Source of the DNA: Trochalopteron elliotii
Taxonomy: Eukaryota; Chordata; Aves; Passeriformes; Leiothrichidae
Length of the DNA stretch: 64,000 bases
Assembly (NCBI GenBank): GCA_024734555.1
Contig: JANPWX010000480.1
Coordinates: 4,278,671 to 4,342,670, forward strand
Direction of reading: 5' to 3'
In this document: one piece after another, positions 22,501-35,000 of the stretch
How the letters are laid out: the number at the start of each line of letters is the position of its first letter
Numbering within the stretch: position 1 is the first letter of the stretch
The notes under the pieces: generated by a model
What the model was told of the DNA's origin: nothing
Databases searched by the model: none
Seen by the model: only the letters and a program-made list of their open reading frames with translations
Position numbers and translations under genes: made by a program

Positions 22501-25500
22501 ACAGTGAGGAGAGAGCTTCATTTTGTAAGTGACTCAAGTGGGCTTGAACAACTGCTCAGTTAATAGTTTGGAAACACGCTGGCAGGTTTTGAACTGTTTA
22601 TTGTTTTTCTCTTTTGGTGATGCACAAATAGCTCTTGAACTCTTTAGGGAAGTGTGATGAACCCACCAGCTGTGGAAGCAAAATACTGGAGATTCAGTCC
22701 TTGCCTTGCTCCTTCAGCTGGGGAGATAAGAATAATCTTTTTTTCCAGGAGATAAGTGAAGGGGTGCAAATGGGTGGGTGCCCAGCTGAGAAGTGAAATT
22801 CAGTGGAGGATGTGCTCTGCTGGTAGCTGGGGAAATGGCTGTGGCAGTTTGTCTTCTCAGTGATTTGTGGCTGCCCTCCTTTCCATCCTGGCCAGCAAAG
22901 CAGCACCAGCACTCCTGGCTGCAGTGGAAGGGAAGTCAAACCTTGCCTTCAGCTGGCAAGGAAAGCTGCTTAAAAACAGCCCTGCACTAGCTGAGGGACA
23001 TCCCCTGACCCAGCTGAACGTGCCGGGGAGAAGGCTGGAGCTTTTCAGATTATCTGACCCACCACAGGCCAGTGGAAGACAAACTCTCTTCCTTCAGATT
23101 TGTCTCACCTGCAGATAACATCCTCTCTGAACATGTTTCTCCTGGAAGTCCAGTAGGAGTTACACTCTGACTTGTGTGATATGACTTGTAGTATTAATAA
23201 TCTTAGAGTAAATAATGTAATTTATTATTTTTATTATTAATGTTACTTATTTTATTCTATTGTTATATTATTATTAAACTACATTATTATAGTTTATTAA
23301 TCTGAAAAATTAGAAACAAATCTACCTAACCACAGAAGAAGGAAAAAAAAGTAATTTAGGACTTTTTACTTGTAATCTAAATATAGATTTGAGAATCGTT
23401 TTTCATTTTCCTTAGCCACTTCATTATCCTAGATATCTTGGAAGAAAAAAATAAAAACCAGCATAGCTGCACCTTTTTCTGACCTCCCAGTGGTAAAATG
23501 GCAATCTCCCAACAACTGTCAATTTGCAAACAAAGGTGAACAAGTAGTCTTTTAGCTGCCAGGCAGCTGATTTCAGGATGCTAAGTAAGCTTGGAGAGAT
23601 CCTGAAGTGTCACACTGCCTGTGACAGCCTCATCTGGAAATGGAGGCAGGCAGCAGCACCAGAGACAGCAAAAAGCCTCTCAGGTTTACACCCAGCTTTT
23701 AGGGGGCTCTATTTCCTGCAACATTCCCTTATAAGAATTTTATTAAGCAATAAACTTGTAAGGGCCATCTAGGGCAGAGAAATCAAAATCTCTCCAAGGA
23801 CACCATAGGATGGGAAGCTGATTTGTATCCAATTTCTGACTTTTTTCCGGGATTTTAATCTCAATATCACCCAGTTTCAGATTAGTGTGATTTTTTCCCA
23901 ATATCACTCAAGCTGCAGTCCAGATGTTGGGGTTTGGGGAGCCAACAGACACAGGGATTCCCCCTGTGCAGTTGTGACATTCATGTTTCTGGATTGACAC
24001 CTTGCTGGTTTGTGCTGAGCTTGAATCTGCAGTAACTGACTCAGTCCCCTGCTGAGCCAAAAAAGGCACTGAAATTCAGCTGCTTTTGGATGTTTGGCTG
24101 CAGGAGGTTCCCACTGGGTTGCATTCACATATCAGGAACCAAAATTTTGCAGCTGGCAAATCCTTGGCCAACCTTACAGGCAGAGCTAAATTATTTCCAG
24201 CCACACTGGAGGAATGCACGTGCCCACAAGGATCAGTGGGGTCACAGCCTCTTCTCACAGAAAATATGCTGGAAAGCTTTTCTTGATAGGACATCAATAG
24301 TGACAAACTCATGAACATTGCAATAAAAATCCCAGGATCTCTTGTAAATTCTCTTCAGGGAATCAAATGCTGATTTTATCTCTTTTTTTTTTTTTTTTCT
24401 CCTTAGGATGTGTCCTCACTTTTCTCACTTATGCAAAAAGAGCAATGTCCATAGCACTGACACACAGTTGCAGTAAATTACTATTGATTTTATCAAATCT
24501 CTCAGCTGCATTTCAGTGCCCAGGCAGCTATGGGGTCATTTATTGCTTCCTATTGTGTATTCTGCACTGATGAGCACTGTGTGCTCCAAATGGTGCATTG
24601 TGGAAGAAAATGACTCCTGAAAATAGAGTCAGTTTGTTAATTGGTAAAATGCATTCCTTCTTGGCAACTGGTTCATCCCTCTGTCCACACCCCAGTGTCA
24701 GATGTTACTGAAATGACCTTCAAACAAGGAGGGAGGGGGGAAATAGCAATGAAAATAATAGATATGTTGCACTATAAAAAAGAAAATTGATGTTTTAAGG
24801 TATTATGGAATAGCTTAGTTAATTCATTCCTCTCTAGTACATCTCTGAACTATCAGCATATTCTACTTCCTAATTTATAGCCTGATGTAAAGTGATTCTT
24901 CAGCTTTTCTCTTTGTGCATTAAAAGGAATGTTGTGTGTGTGTGGGTTCAGTGTAGTACACGTGCTGCACTTATGCACTCAGAAGTGATTTAATTCCAAT
25001 AATCTGAAATGACAAGTACTGTATGGGTTTTCTCTTGGCATTAATAGGATTAAATCAGAAGTGAGAGATATACTGACAGAGAGGGTGGAGTTAAGGATAA
25101 AAAAAACCCCAACATTTTAAATGGTTCTTAAATTGATAAAAAGCTCAAAAAAATGCAAGGAAAATATTCAAGCAATGGGAACAAAGGTAATGTGCTGTTC
25201 ATTACAAGAACTAATGGTATGAACAGGTGAAATAAAAATGGCAATGGACAGTTTTACATCATCTGTTAATAGAGGGGAAAAATGCCCCAGAGATTAGAAA
25301 GAGGCCACAGCAGTTCTGACATGCAAGAAAGAGAAGCAGCAAACACAAGAGAAAATAAGAAATCTATTAGTTTAACTTCAGTTTTGGGATAAGCTTGGTA
25401 ACTCTTTTGAAAGACCAAACATAGCACCAAGAAAAGCATAGAAATACTTCAGGTTTCCTTCTCTTTCTCTCTCCTCTGTGTTTGAGTTTTTCAGCTCAAA

Positions 25501-28500
25501 TCTTCTATTTAAACATTGAAGATCAGATTCTTTTCCAATCCCTTAGTAGCAGGGAAATTTGTATAGAGTTAAGGAGGGGAATCTATAATTGACACCAATA
25601 CCTAGGTGAAAAAAATTGTATTGTAAATAAAGAATCAATCTTATTTCACTGAGGAAATAAAACTGAAGGCCAAAGAGAACCAGTGTCTCCTAAACATGAA
25701 GTGACTTCATGCTACTGAATATTAAAGTTATGTAAGGAACTGTCCTTTCATTTATAAGCATGAGCTGAAAGCATGACATCCAGGTGAACAGAGTCCACAG
25801 GAGCAAATTGAATAAGAAAATGTGCAGTTATATACAGCAAAAAAATGAATAAATTCCTCATCTAACATGGCAGCAACAGAGGTCTTGGGAAACAGAATTT
25901 TATTTATAGGGAGGGATAATGAGCAGGGTAAAGATACCTGAGGTTCAGTAGAGAAAAATGCAAGCAGTTCATCTTGGTGGGAAAGGATGTTGTTTGAACT
26001 AGGAAATTTAAGCCTCTAATGTTGGGAGATTGCTTTCAAGGTCTGGTGTTTGCACAAATTTGGCACCTTTCAAGATAAGACAGTAAATGCTGCTGTGTCC
26101 TGTGACTGCTTTACAGGTTTGGAGACTCTCAGCCTGTGCTTCCCCTGTGCCATTTCTACCCTGGCAGCTGAACAAATCCTATTCACCAGCACAAAAAGGA
26201 GAAGGTTGAAACCGAGCTGTGAGATTGTGCAGGTTTTTACTCTGTTTTAAAAGGAGCCTTATTGGTTTAGCAATATTTTGGGAGAACATAGTTTCAGTGA
26301 TTTAGGTTTTGCATAATTTTTTTTACTCCATAGACCATAACTAAAACTTCAGTTTCTCTGTGGTCAGACAGAAGGGGGTTGGTTGCTATTTATAATTTTT
26401 CAGCAAGCTGTAATCCTTATTAAATGTTCATTTTCATAGAAATTCTACATTAAAAAAAAAACCAACAAAACTATTTACTCCTAAGCACTCTTTAGGAAAA
26501 TAAAAATATTTCCTCTAAGATTTTGATCCACCCCATGGAATTTTATTTTTCTGCTCTAGGCTTTTATTATCTATTTCAAGAAAATATCTATTAAAATTAA
26601 GTTAACTAAGTTAATTAAGTTAAAATTAAGTTTAATTAACAGTTGTGTAAAACTATGTTGCACATTTTGTCCTCCTCCTCTTAGATGAATATTACACAAT
26701 GTGAAAGACCTAAACTAAAACTTTACCATGCTGTAGAGTTTGGAGACATAAATACTTTTTGTCCTCACAAGAAAGATCTGTCTAAATCAGTGGAGATTGA
26801 ATGAGATTATTTAGCAATAACATTATTCCTTCATTCACACAGAGCTACTACAGAGGGCTGTAGGATGAAAGAGATGTAAAAGACACACAGACAGATGCAG
26901 ATTAAATTTGGAGCATGATCGATTGATCTTTTATGTTAGAACATTTCCTATCCTGTCCTTTATTTCAGATGTAGCACCTGACACCAGACATGATGCAAAT
27001 CCCTTGTAAGGAAGGGAAAATGCTCCAGCTGTGTTGTTTGCTGTGAATTATTGCATCCCATTTGTTGCACCTCACCTCTTCCTAGCTCAGCAAATTCATA
27101 GTCCACCTGCTAAATATATATAATCTTTAAATAAATATATAAACTTGGGCTCAAAAGTAAGTGATAATTTTCTAAGTGACAATTTTTCATCTCTTAGTTG
27201 TTCTAGACCTGTTCCAACAGCAAATGAGAAAAAAACTCTTGTGGGCATTGAAGGGTGGCTACCTGAGAATCCCCTCAGCACCTACAGCTCTCTGAGCCAG
27301 GTCAATTTTCTGACACTGTAAAAAGTTAAATTAGGATATTAATATAGAAAATATCAGCTTAAAAACTCTCTTTGCTGCATTTCAGTGCCAAGCAGCATGA
27401 CAGACTCCTTCTCCAGAGCCTTCATTCCCTCTGGACTTTGTCCATGAGAAGGGAGCCTTCCTTGTGCTGTCTCCAGGGAAAAAGATTTTCCTCAGGCCTG
27501 GCAAGAGCAAAAACATACTGGGAAGAACCTGTGTCTCTGCTTCTCTAATCATGCAAAATTCCTTCCCAGCTATTCTTTGCTGACTTTTGGATCCTTTATT
27601 TTTCCAGATCACTTTTGATAAGTGCATACAGCACTCTGCATTTCAGGCCACTGCCTTTTTGAAGAAGCCTTAAGCTGCACTACTCAGTAACATGCAGCTC
27701 AGCACTAAATAATAACAAAAGAGTATTAACATGCCATTTCAATCTAGATATTAAAATTAATTTTGTTCTGTTCATTCATTAATTCAGACCTGCAGCAATG
27801 TTCTAGAATGGATTCATATAAAAAACCCCAAACAACCACACAAAAAATAAATAAGAAAAACCCTTTGTGTAGAACCCTTTATGTATGGCTATATTAGGTT
27901 CCTTTACATATGAAGTGCTACTAAAATTAGTAAAACTAATTTTAATCACATGACTTTGAGTATTTCAATCAAAATATAATTAAAATAATTCCACTTTCAC
28001 ACTTTCTGCTGAAGGGATTTATTTTTGATAACCGGACCATAAGAAGTTAAGAACTTTCATTTTGTGCAGTCTTCCCCTTTCAGCAGTGACCTGATTAAGA
28101 ACTTTTGTCTTTATGATGAGAATAGAATTTAATACAATTTTTTAATATATCCATCATCACTATATAAATGAATTGTATTGAATTTGTGTTGTGGAGTTAA
28201 CAAAGAACAACTCGTGAAGCCTTTTTGCTTGTAATTATTTCATTAAAAGGACAATTATTTGTTCAGCATCAAACTACTATTTCTCTCCTTTTCATTTTCC
28301 ATTTTGTTCCATTACATTTATTAAAAAAAAAAAAATCCAGAAAAATACAGCCTGTGAAAAGAAAGGTCAAAGTGTGAATTTACTTCTGTTTGAAAGCCGT
28401 GGTATTGATTTTATTCTGGTTGTGAGTCTAGATGGCTCTGTTCTTTACCTGCACAAGATTATGTTATTGGGTTGAGCTTCTTAGGTAATTGTGTCTAGTT

Positions 28501-31093
28501 AAAAGAAAAAAAAAAAAAGCTTCTTCCTGGAAAATGTCAGTGCTAACAAAATGTTCTGCAATGATTCAACCTAAATGAAAATGATTCATTATATCAAAAT
28601 GGCACAGGACACTTTCTAAGTGAATCAAAACAAATGTATGTTGCATTTTCTTAGCTTATGCATTATGAGGGTTGTAGCCTGGGATGCCACAGGGATTTTA
28701 GACAGGAAAGAGGGATTGTTTTAAATGTGCCATAAAAGATTTGGTCTCAATAAAAAGCCTGGCTTATGGAACACAATGGGATGTCATGCTCCCTATCTGG
28801 AAATGGATCAAAGTCTACAAAGGGGATTTTTTTTTTTTCCCACAGACACCTCTAATGTCAAATTTTCTCTAATTGTAGAGTGAAATCACCTTTTATAATG
28901 TAAGCAGTAGGGGAAAGTTCAAAACTTATTAAGTTAATTTCTATCCCAGTTAAAATAGAAAAGCTTATGAGAGTGAGAGAACACGGGCAGGTAACCGTGG
29001 GCTGGCTCACCTTTGTGAAACTCACTGCAAAACAGGGAATATTCCTCAGCTGCCCTCTCTTACTGGAGCATCCCCAGAAAAGGTTGATGTGGTGTTAAGG
29101 CCAGTCCAGAGTGCCAGGAAAGTGCACTAACAACGAGACTGCAGGCAGGGTGTTAGAAGGGGAGGAGAGCTGCTGGTCACTGCACAAGCTCCAGGGGCTG
29201 CTCCAAAGTCTCACATTCTCCACTCTGAGCAGAAACCTGTGAGTTTAAGCTGGGCTGCTGCAGCAGAGCTGTGCAGAAGAGCTCTGATTAAAGCTGTGAG
29301 TGAGCAAAAGGAGCTGTGCACTGCCCTCCCCAGGAAACACAGACCTGCCCTTGCTCACACTGCCCAGCCCCCTGTGACCCATCCAACAAGGGGGATGTTG
29401 TGTGAGAGAGGAGAGGAGGGGAGCAAAACCAGGGAGAGCAAATGTCAACCAGCAAATGGAGGTGGAAACATCTGCCTGGCACTGAGGAACAGCTGTCCAC
29501 GTGCAGCTGCTGCTGCTCCCTCTCTCCACAAGCACAAAGCTTGTTGCTTTGCTCAAGGTTGACCAGGTGGGTCTGCGGGATTTAGTTGATGCTATTTAGA
29601 AAAGGAGGTTTCTTTACCCCGTGGATTTGCTCAGCTTTAATCAGAACTGCTATGGTAAATAGCAGGCCTGTAAAAGTTGTATCTGTTTTTTTAATTTTAT
29701 TTCTAGAGATGAGTTTTGAAAGGAAAGTTTTCTTACTACTTATCCCTAAACCAAACTGCAGATGACTTTTAAAGAATGATATGAGGAGTAGATTCTGTTT
29801 TACCCTTCTACCTCCAATTACCTTTTAAAAGACTCTACTAGCAATCTCATTTATGGAGGCTCTTGAAGTGATTGTGCTTGTTGGAATCTAAATACTGTCT
29901 TCATTTTTGGAATTTTTCTTTTTTTTCTTTTTTAATAGGTTTTTTTTTCTCTTAGAAAATGCAGTTCCATTGTAACCTAAATGCATTCTAGGGTATTTCC
30001 ATAATCACTTTGACTAAAACAGTTTATTAGAAATTAAGCATACATCTTCCTACATGCAGGAAAGGTCTCATTCCTCAATCATATGTAGGCAATTAATTCC
30101 TGCTGGAGAGCATCCAGCTCTGAGTATAATTATAAGCAATAGCTAAGAACCATCAAACCCTGTTGCATTGAACCATGAAGGATAGAAAGTGTGGGAAGAG
30201 AACACAGGTTTTGGAGAGATATGAAAGCCGAAAATAATTGGCCTGCAAGCTGAGTGCAGATGCCTACCCATGTCATAAACTGTGCAGAGTAGCCCAGACA
30301 AAAAGGAATTAACTGCTGAACTGCAGCCACCACTGCTGAGTGTAATAACCAAGTCAGAATTAGCCTGACCCTGCATTTCTTCTTGTTTCTTTCTTTCTTG
30401 CAGTGTAAATTTATTGTATGCCAGCAATAAGTAATTAACTTAAAGATAATAAAGTTGGTAAAATTCAGACAGTTGAAATCTATAGGAATGAATTCATTTT
30501 GCCATAAGGTGCACAAAGTTAATTAGAAGTTGGGAACATATGGAGCAAAGACATTAGGGCATTTGGTTCATATGAAATTAAGCATTGATACAATCTTCTC
30601 CAGAAAAGGTAAAACATTAAATGCAGGAATTATTTAAGAAAAAAAAGGTCAATTCTGTATTACAATGGTAAAGAACAGAGTGATCTTTTGTAAAATATAT
30701 AAATATATTGTTGGCAGTGACTTCTTCCCTTTTTGTCTGCCAAGTCTTATGACAGTGTACATAAAACCAACTGTAAAAAAACCCCTTACAATTAGAGTAC
30801 TCATCGTCTTGCATTAAAATTGGTACAAAAAATAAATGCCTTTAGTGGATAGCACTTAACTCCAGTTGACAGTAAGCTCAATCCCACGTTTTACTCATAG
30901 TTTTAGTGCTGATGACGTCAGTGACTTCTGTACAAGGCCAGCAGGGTTTGCCCTCAGTCATGTTTGATCATAGGGAATAGACATAAAAAAACTCCACCTT
31001 TATGGATAATTACAGTGTAATCCAAGTAAAATCTCTGAACTTGCTGTTGAAGAAAGATATTGTCTTTCCTATGAAGGAATCATGTTCAAAAAT
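19580..31093. other. No gene seen over 11.5 kb
   Basis: Mostly unique-looking AT-rich DNA. I found A/T-rich simple sequence at about 23210-23300, T-runs at 24383-24398, a small (AAGTTAATT)-like run at about 26600-26640, and the inverted repeat at 28126-28184. A GC-richer patch at about 29100-29570 is open on both strands (103-107 codons) but lacks a protein motif or CpG enrichment, so I do not call a gene or promoter. Confidence 0.45.
28126..28184. repeat. 14 bp inverted repeat with 31-nt loop
   Basis: AATTTAATACAATT at 28126-28139 pairs with AATTGTATTGAATT at 28171-28184 at 13 of 14 positions. It is A/T-rich, so chance origin is more likely than for the hairpin at 7299. Confidence 0.7.
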
Positions 31094-31146
31094 CCTTTTA
31101 TATCTGTATGCTGAAATACACTGAAGTGTATTTCAGATATAAAAGG
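31094..31146. repeat. Bulged hairpin: 22 bp stem with a 7-nt bulge and 2-nt apex
   Basis: The right arm AGTGTATTTCAGATATAAAA plus GG (31125-31146) is complementary to two blocks of the left arm: CCTTTTATATCTG at 31094-31106 and AAATACACT at 31114-31122. These blocks are separated by a 7-nt bulge (TATGCTG) that looks like a small duplication. Only GA separates the arms. As DNA this is a near-perfect palindrome, a form prone to rearrangement. A microRNA precursor is unlikely because there is no real loop. Confidence 0.88.
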
Positions 31147-31550
31147 GTCCTCATTTTCCACCCCCTGTGTGAAGCACTCCTGTCTCAGCATTCCTCGGGC
31201 TGGCACACCCCCAGTGAAGGGCAGGGCTCTGCACAGCACCCTCAGCTCAGGAGGAAATGCTCTCTGCATCGTGCTGCAGGGATTTGACACAAGAAATTGT
31301 GACAAAAACCCCTCTCTGAAATCCTGCAGCTACTACTTGGGGACACTGTGGGCTTTTCTGAGTGTGGTCACTGCCAAGAAAAAGCCTACCCTGCCCCATG
31401 GTCCCTACTGGGAAATGAACAGAGAGAGGGAGGAAAGGAAAAAACCCCACACGATCTTGCTCTGTCTTACTGACACAACTTTGGAATTGCTCTGTTGAAA
31501 GAGCCTCTTTGCTGGCCATAGTGTATCCCTGGCAAAAACAAAAAGACCTG
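31147..31550. other. No gene seen
   Basis: Open frames on both strands (about 103-109 codons) have no recognisable motif. No repeat identified. Confidence 0.45.
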
Positions 31551-32017
31551 CTTGTCATGCCTTAAGTTTTATCTTTCATGCTTTTCACATTCTGTGCTGC
31601 CCAGGGGTGCAGTTCTGAGCTCACATTCAGTGTCACTCAGCTCTGCACAGAGCAGGGACACAAAACAAATCCTTTCCCAAATGCACACCAAGGACAACTG
31701 TTACAAGTTTTCAGGCCCAAAAGCACAAACAAGGGTGGGCTGAAAGGAGGAATAAGAAGGATGGGACCTCACAACCTGCAGCTGTAACTGGACAATTAAA
31801 CCCCAAGATGCAAATGGACCAAAATTTATCAAAGTGTGAGACCTGGTGACCATTTGTCCATTTTGTGACCATTTTGGGTCCACCTTGGGTGTAGCCCTGG
31901 CCAGGCTCTTGTCCTGCCCAAGGTGGATCCTTAAAAGCCTTTTTTAATAAATACCTACTTCATTCTCCAGCTCTGTGCAGTCTCTATTCCAGCTCAGCCT
32001 TCCCAAGGCATTACTTG
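31551..32017 (+). mobile_element. LTR-like repeat, family LTR-A copy 3, with perfect 4 bp target duplication
   Basis: The element runs 31555-32013 (459 bp) and is bounded by CTTG at 31551-31554 and 32014-32017, the clearest target duplication in this family. A 4 bp duplication is usual for gammaretrovirus-like (ERV1) integration. The first and last bases are mutated (TCATGCC...GGCATTA). The octamer is at 31808-31815, the 11 bp stem is at 31879-31889 with 31917-31927, and AATAAA is at 31946-31951. A short insertion near 31699 (TGTTACAAG) makes it longer than the other copies. Confidence 0.86.
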
Positions 32018-35000
32018 TAGGCAGCTACAACATTTTGGGATGGAGTTCTCAGGAGAGTTGCTGCAGTTTGTGATCTGCAGTTTGCTCTGCTCCACCACAC
32101 ACCTGCAGCTCCCCTCCCTGTGCTTCCCAGAAGGCTCAGCCACCCTGCAGCTGGCTCTTTGCCACCCAGCCTCGTGTGCAATGCTGCCTGGCTTAAAATG
32201 CTTTGCAGACAGATTTCAGACCCTCTTTCCTTTTTTTTTTTTTTTTTAATCTTGCTATAAAAGTCAACAGAAGGTTCTGAAGGATCTGCTCTCAGCCTTG
32301 CATCTTCAAGCATCAGCATCAAACTTTGCAACAATTTGTGTTTTGAGAACACGTCTCTATTCACTTCTCTTCTTGATTGTCTCTAATTTATCCAGGCTTA
32401 CCTTAAAAATATTTTGCATTCAGTAGCACATTTTCAATGCCATTTATTTACCAATTTTTTACCATTTAAATAAAAGCAGGGGGAAACAACCGTGGCAATT
32501 AACAGCACGTATTGTTTCTCTAAGACAATCCTTGTAATTAGTATGTTAATTTCTCACAAATATGACCAAAGCTGTATTAGCAACCAGTATTACCATATGC
32601 TTCTGGAAAGAAAATAATCATCAAATTGTTTAAGAGTCTCCTGGGAAAGGAGAACAGATCTGATTTAAGACAATATCATGTCCTGAGAAAATTACACTAT
32701 GTCCCTGTCATATTTTTATCTATTATGGTGCTGTCTGCTGAAGCATTTCCATTTGAAGAGTGTTATAATTTATCATGGAAGTGGAGGTCTATTGAATTGA
32801 GGCTAGTTAAGTGCCAGGAAACAGAACATCAGAATCTGCTGAACGTGAGACAGAAAGTTGACCCCCAGATAAAGGTGGAGTCAGTCCTGTCAGAACTGCT
32901 TGTACATTATTATCACCCCTCGACACAAGTTGTGGAGCTTTTCTCTCTCTTTGGCAAGCAATTTGGGGCAGTAATTATTTGATAAGGTTTTTAAAAAGCA
33001 TCACTGCAGTATATTCTTTCTCTACTCTTCTACATTGTGATGCAGCCCAAATTTGCTTGTCATTGCTGCATGTTAAAAAATCCAGGACCTGTCCAAACTC
33101 CAATCAAAGTTGGCACAAACATCCTTCTGGGCAACTGTAGCCTGGATCATCTTAGATATTTTCTGCTGATTCAGGTTCTCATGATGATAATTTCATCTTT
33201 TCTCACCGTGGAAACACACACATTTGTCATCTAAAGTCTGGAGTGTAAAGACAAGCAATGCAGTGATGCCATATGCTGAGGAATCCATGTGAAAGGAATT
33301 TGGAAAATTGTAGCTTGATTTAAAAAGAGGAGGCCCTTTCTAGGCACTTGGGCCCTTCATAGTCCAGGTATTTCTCATCAGATGGGTGGGCTGGGAAAGG
33401 TTAGCCAGTTTGACTGGTAATTGTTTTTCAGATTTCATAAGAATTCTCTGCTGTTCCAAGTTTTTTTCTGTTTAGAGCTTTACTCTTCAGAGCAAGTTGC
33501 TCCCTTAGTGGCTAAGAAAGCCTAGAGGAGCAAGTTAGGCAGAATCTAAATATATAGAATATCCCTTGGCTGTGTCAGCAACTGCAGCTTTTCATTTCTT
33601 ATGGGTATATAAGGATTTCTTGCAGAGACAACCAAAGAAATGGCAGAAAATCTTCTTTGAAAGAACATAAACTTTTGAGGAAAAGCTCATAAAACCAGTC
33701 TGCAACCCTGTTCCTTGCATGGCTACCCAAGCAGAATATCTTCTAGCCTTTTGCTCCTGTGAAACTCCACTACATATGCTGAAAACGTGGAAATTGCCTC
33801 TGGATCAGGGTGGGGAGTATCCTTTCATATGATTTGATTTTTATTATTTTTCTGTAATAAGAATTTAAAAGGAAAATGGAATGTACTGCAGGCCCCAAAG
33901 AGTCAAAAATCAAAAAATGCTGTACTAAAGCTGCACAACCATTTGTATGAAAAATATCTCTTAACTATAGTAGGATAGAAAAGGTTTATTAATTCTGATT
34001 TATTTTGTGTGATTGTGCACTTTGAATCTTAATGTTCCCCAAAGCTCTGCAAGATCAGGTTTTTCTGTTTTCCCAAATAAGCAGAATGACATTTCACATG
34101 AAGGCCACGATGTTTAGTATTTGAATGTCTTAAGTATTAATACTAAAATGTTAAAACTCCAATGAACATAGTTGTCTCCCAAGCAATGGTTATATTTTAA
34201 AAATAATATACTTTGATCTTTTTTTTTTTCCTGAAAGTTGTATTTATGTAGCTCAGATACAAATCTTTCTAAAAGTACAAGAGTTTTGTCCATAGACTAC
34301 AGGAAATGGATACAAAGGCATTGTTATCAGTTATTGATTAAGAAAAAGCAGAATTTTGCAACATTTTCTTGCATTGACATAAGGTTAGGGTTAAATATGA
34401 GCATATTAAATATTTCTAAATGTTAGTGTTAAATATGAATTCAACAGCCATGTTGATGAAGGTCTGTCATGAGCCACAGCTATTTCTGGACAGTTCACTG
34501 TGGTAGCTCATCACTGACTCATTTAAGAGTTCTTTTCACTTGTGTGACACAGCCTTGCGTGTAATCATGTCCTTCTTTTTTTAATATTTGAGGAGATTTT
34601 GACACTTGTATTTAGAGCAAATGACATTTCCAAGAGCTCCAGTTCTCTGATACCACACTGACTTCGAGTCACTCTGGATCAGCTGAGGTGATTATGGGGG
34701 GTATGTGAGGAATCATCCCACACACTTTTCCCAGATCACATGTTCAGGGCATTGTCTTCTGGCTAAAAGAACACATTGTTAAAGTTTTGCTTTTCAAACT
34801 CTGGTATTGGTGTTGATTTTAACTGCTAAAACAGCCAGTTTTCAGTTTCTCCTCCCAAAAAAAAGCCCAATATAATTAATTTTCTTTTACTCCATAATAA
34901 ATATTAAAAGAAAACTGCATTCTTTAGAAATAGAGTCCACAAAGAAAGGTTGTGAATCTTTTAAATGCAAAGATATTATGGGATGCAATTCCATTGGAAT

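Noticed and set aside
29239..29562. GC-rich patch open on both strands as a possible CpG island or first exon
   Set aside because: CpG dinucleotides are scarce, there is no clear donor site, and both strands are open simply because stops are rare at this composition.
31094..31146. Pre-microRNA
   Set aside because: The apex has only two bases and the stem is about 22 bp with a large bulge, unlike a normal precursor.
32626..32982. 118-codon plus-strand frame
   Set aside because: No recognisable motif, no promoter or splice context, and length is within chance expectation for this window.
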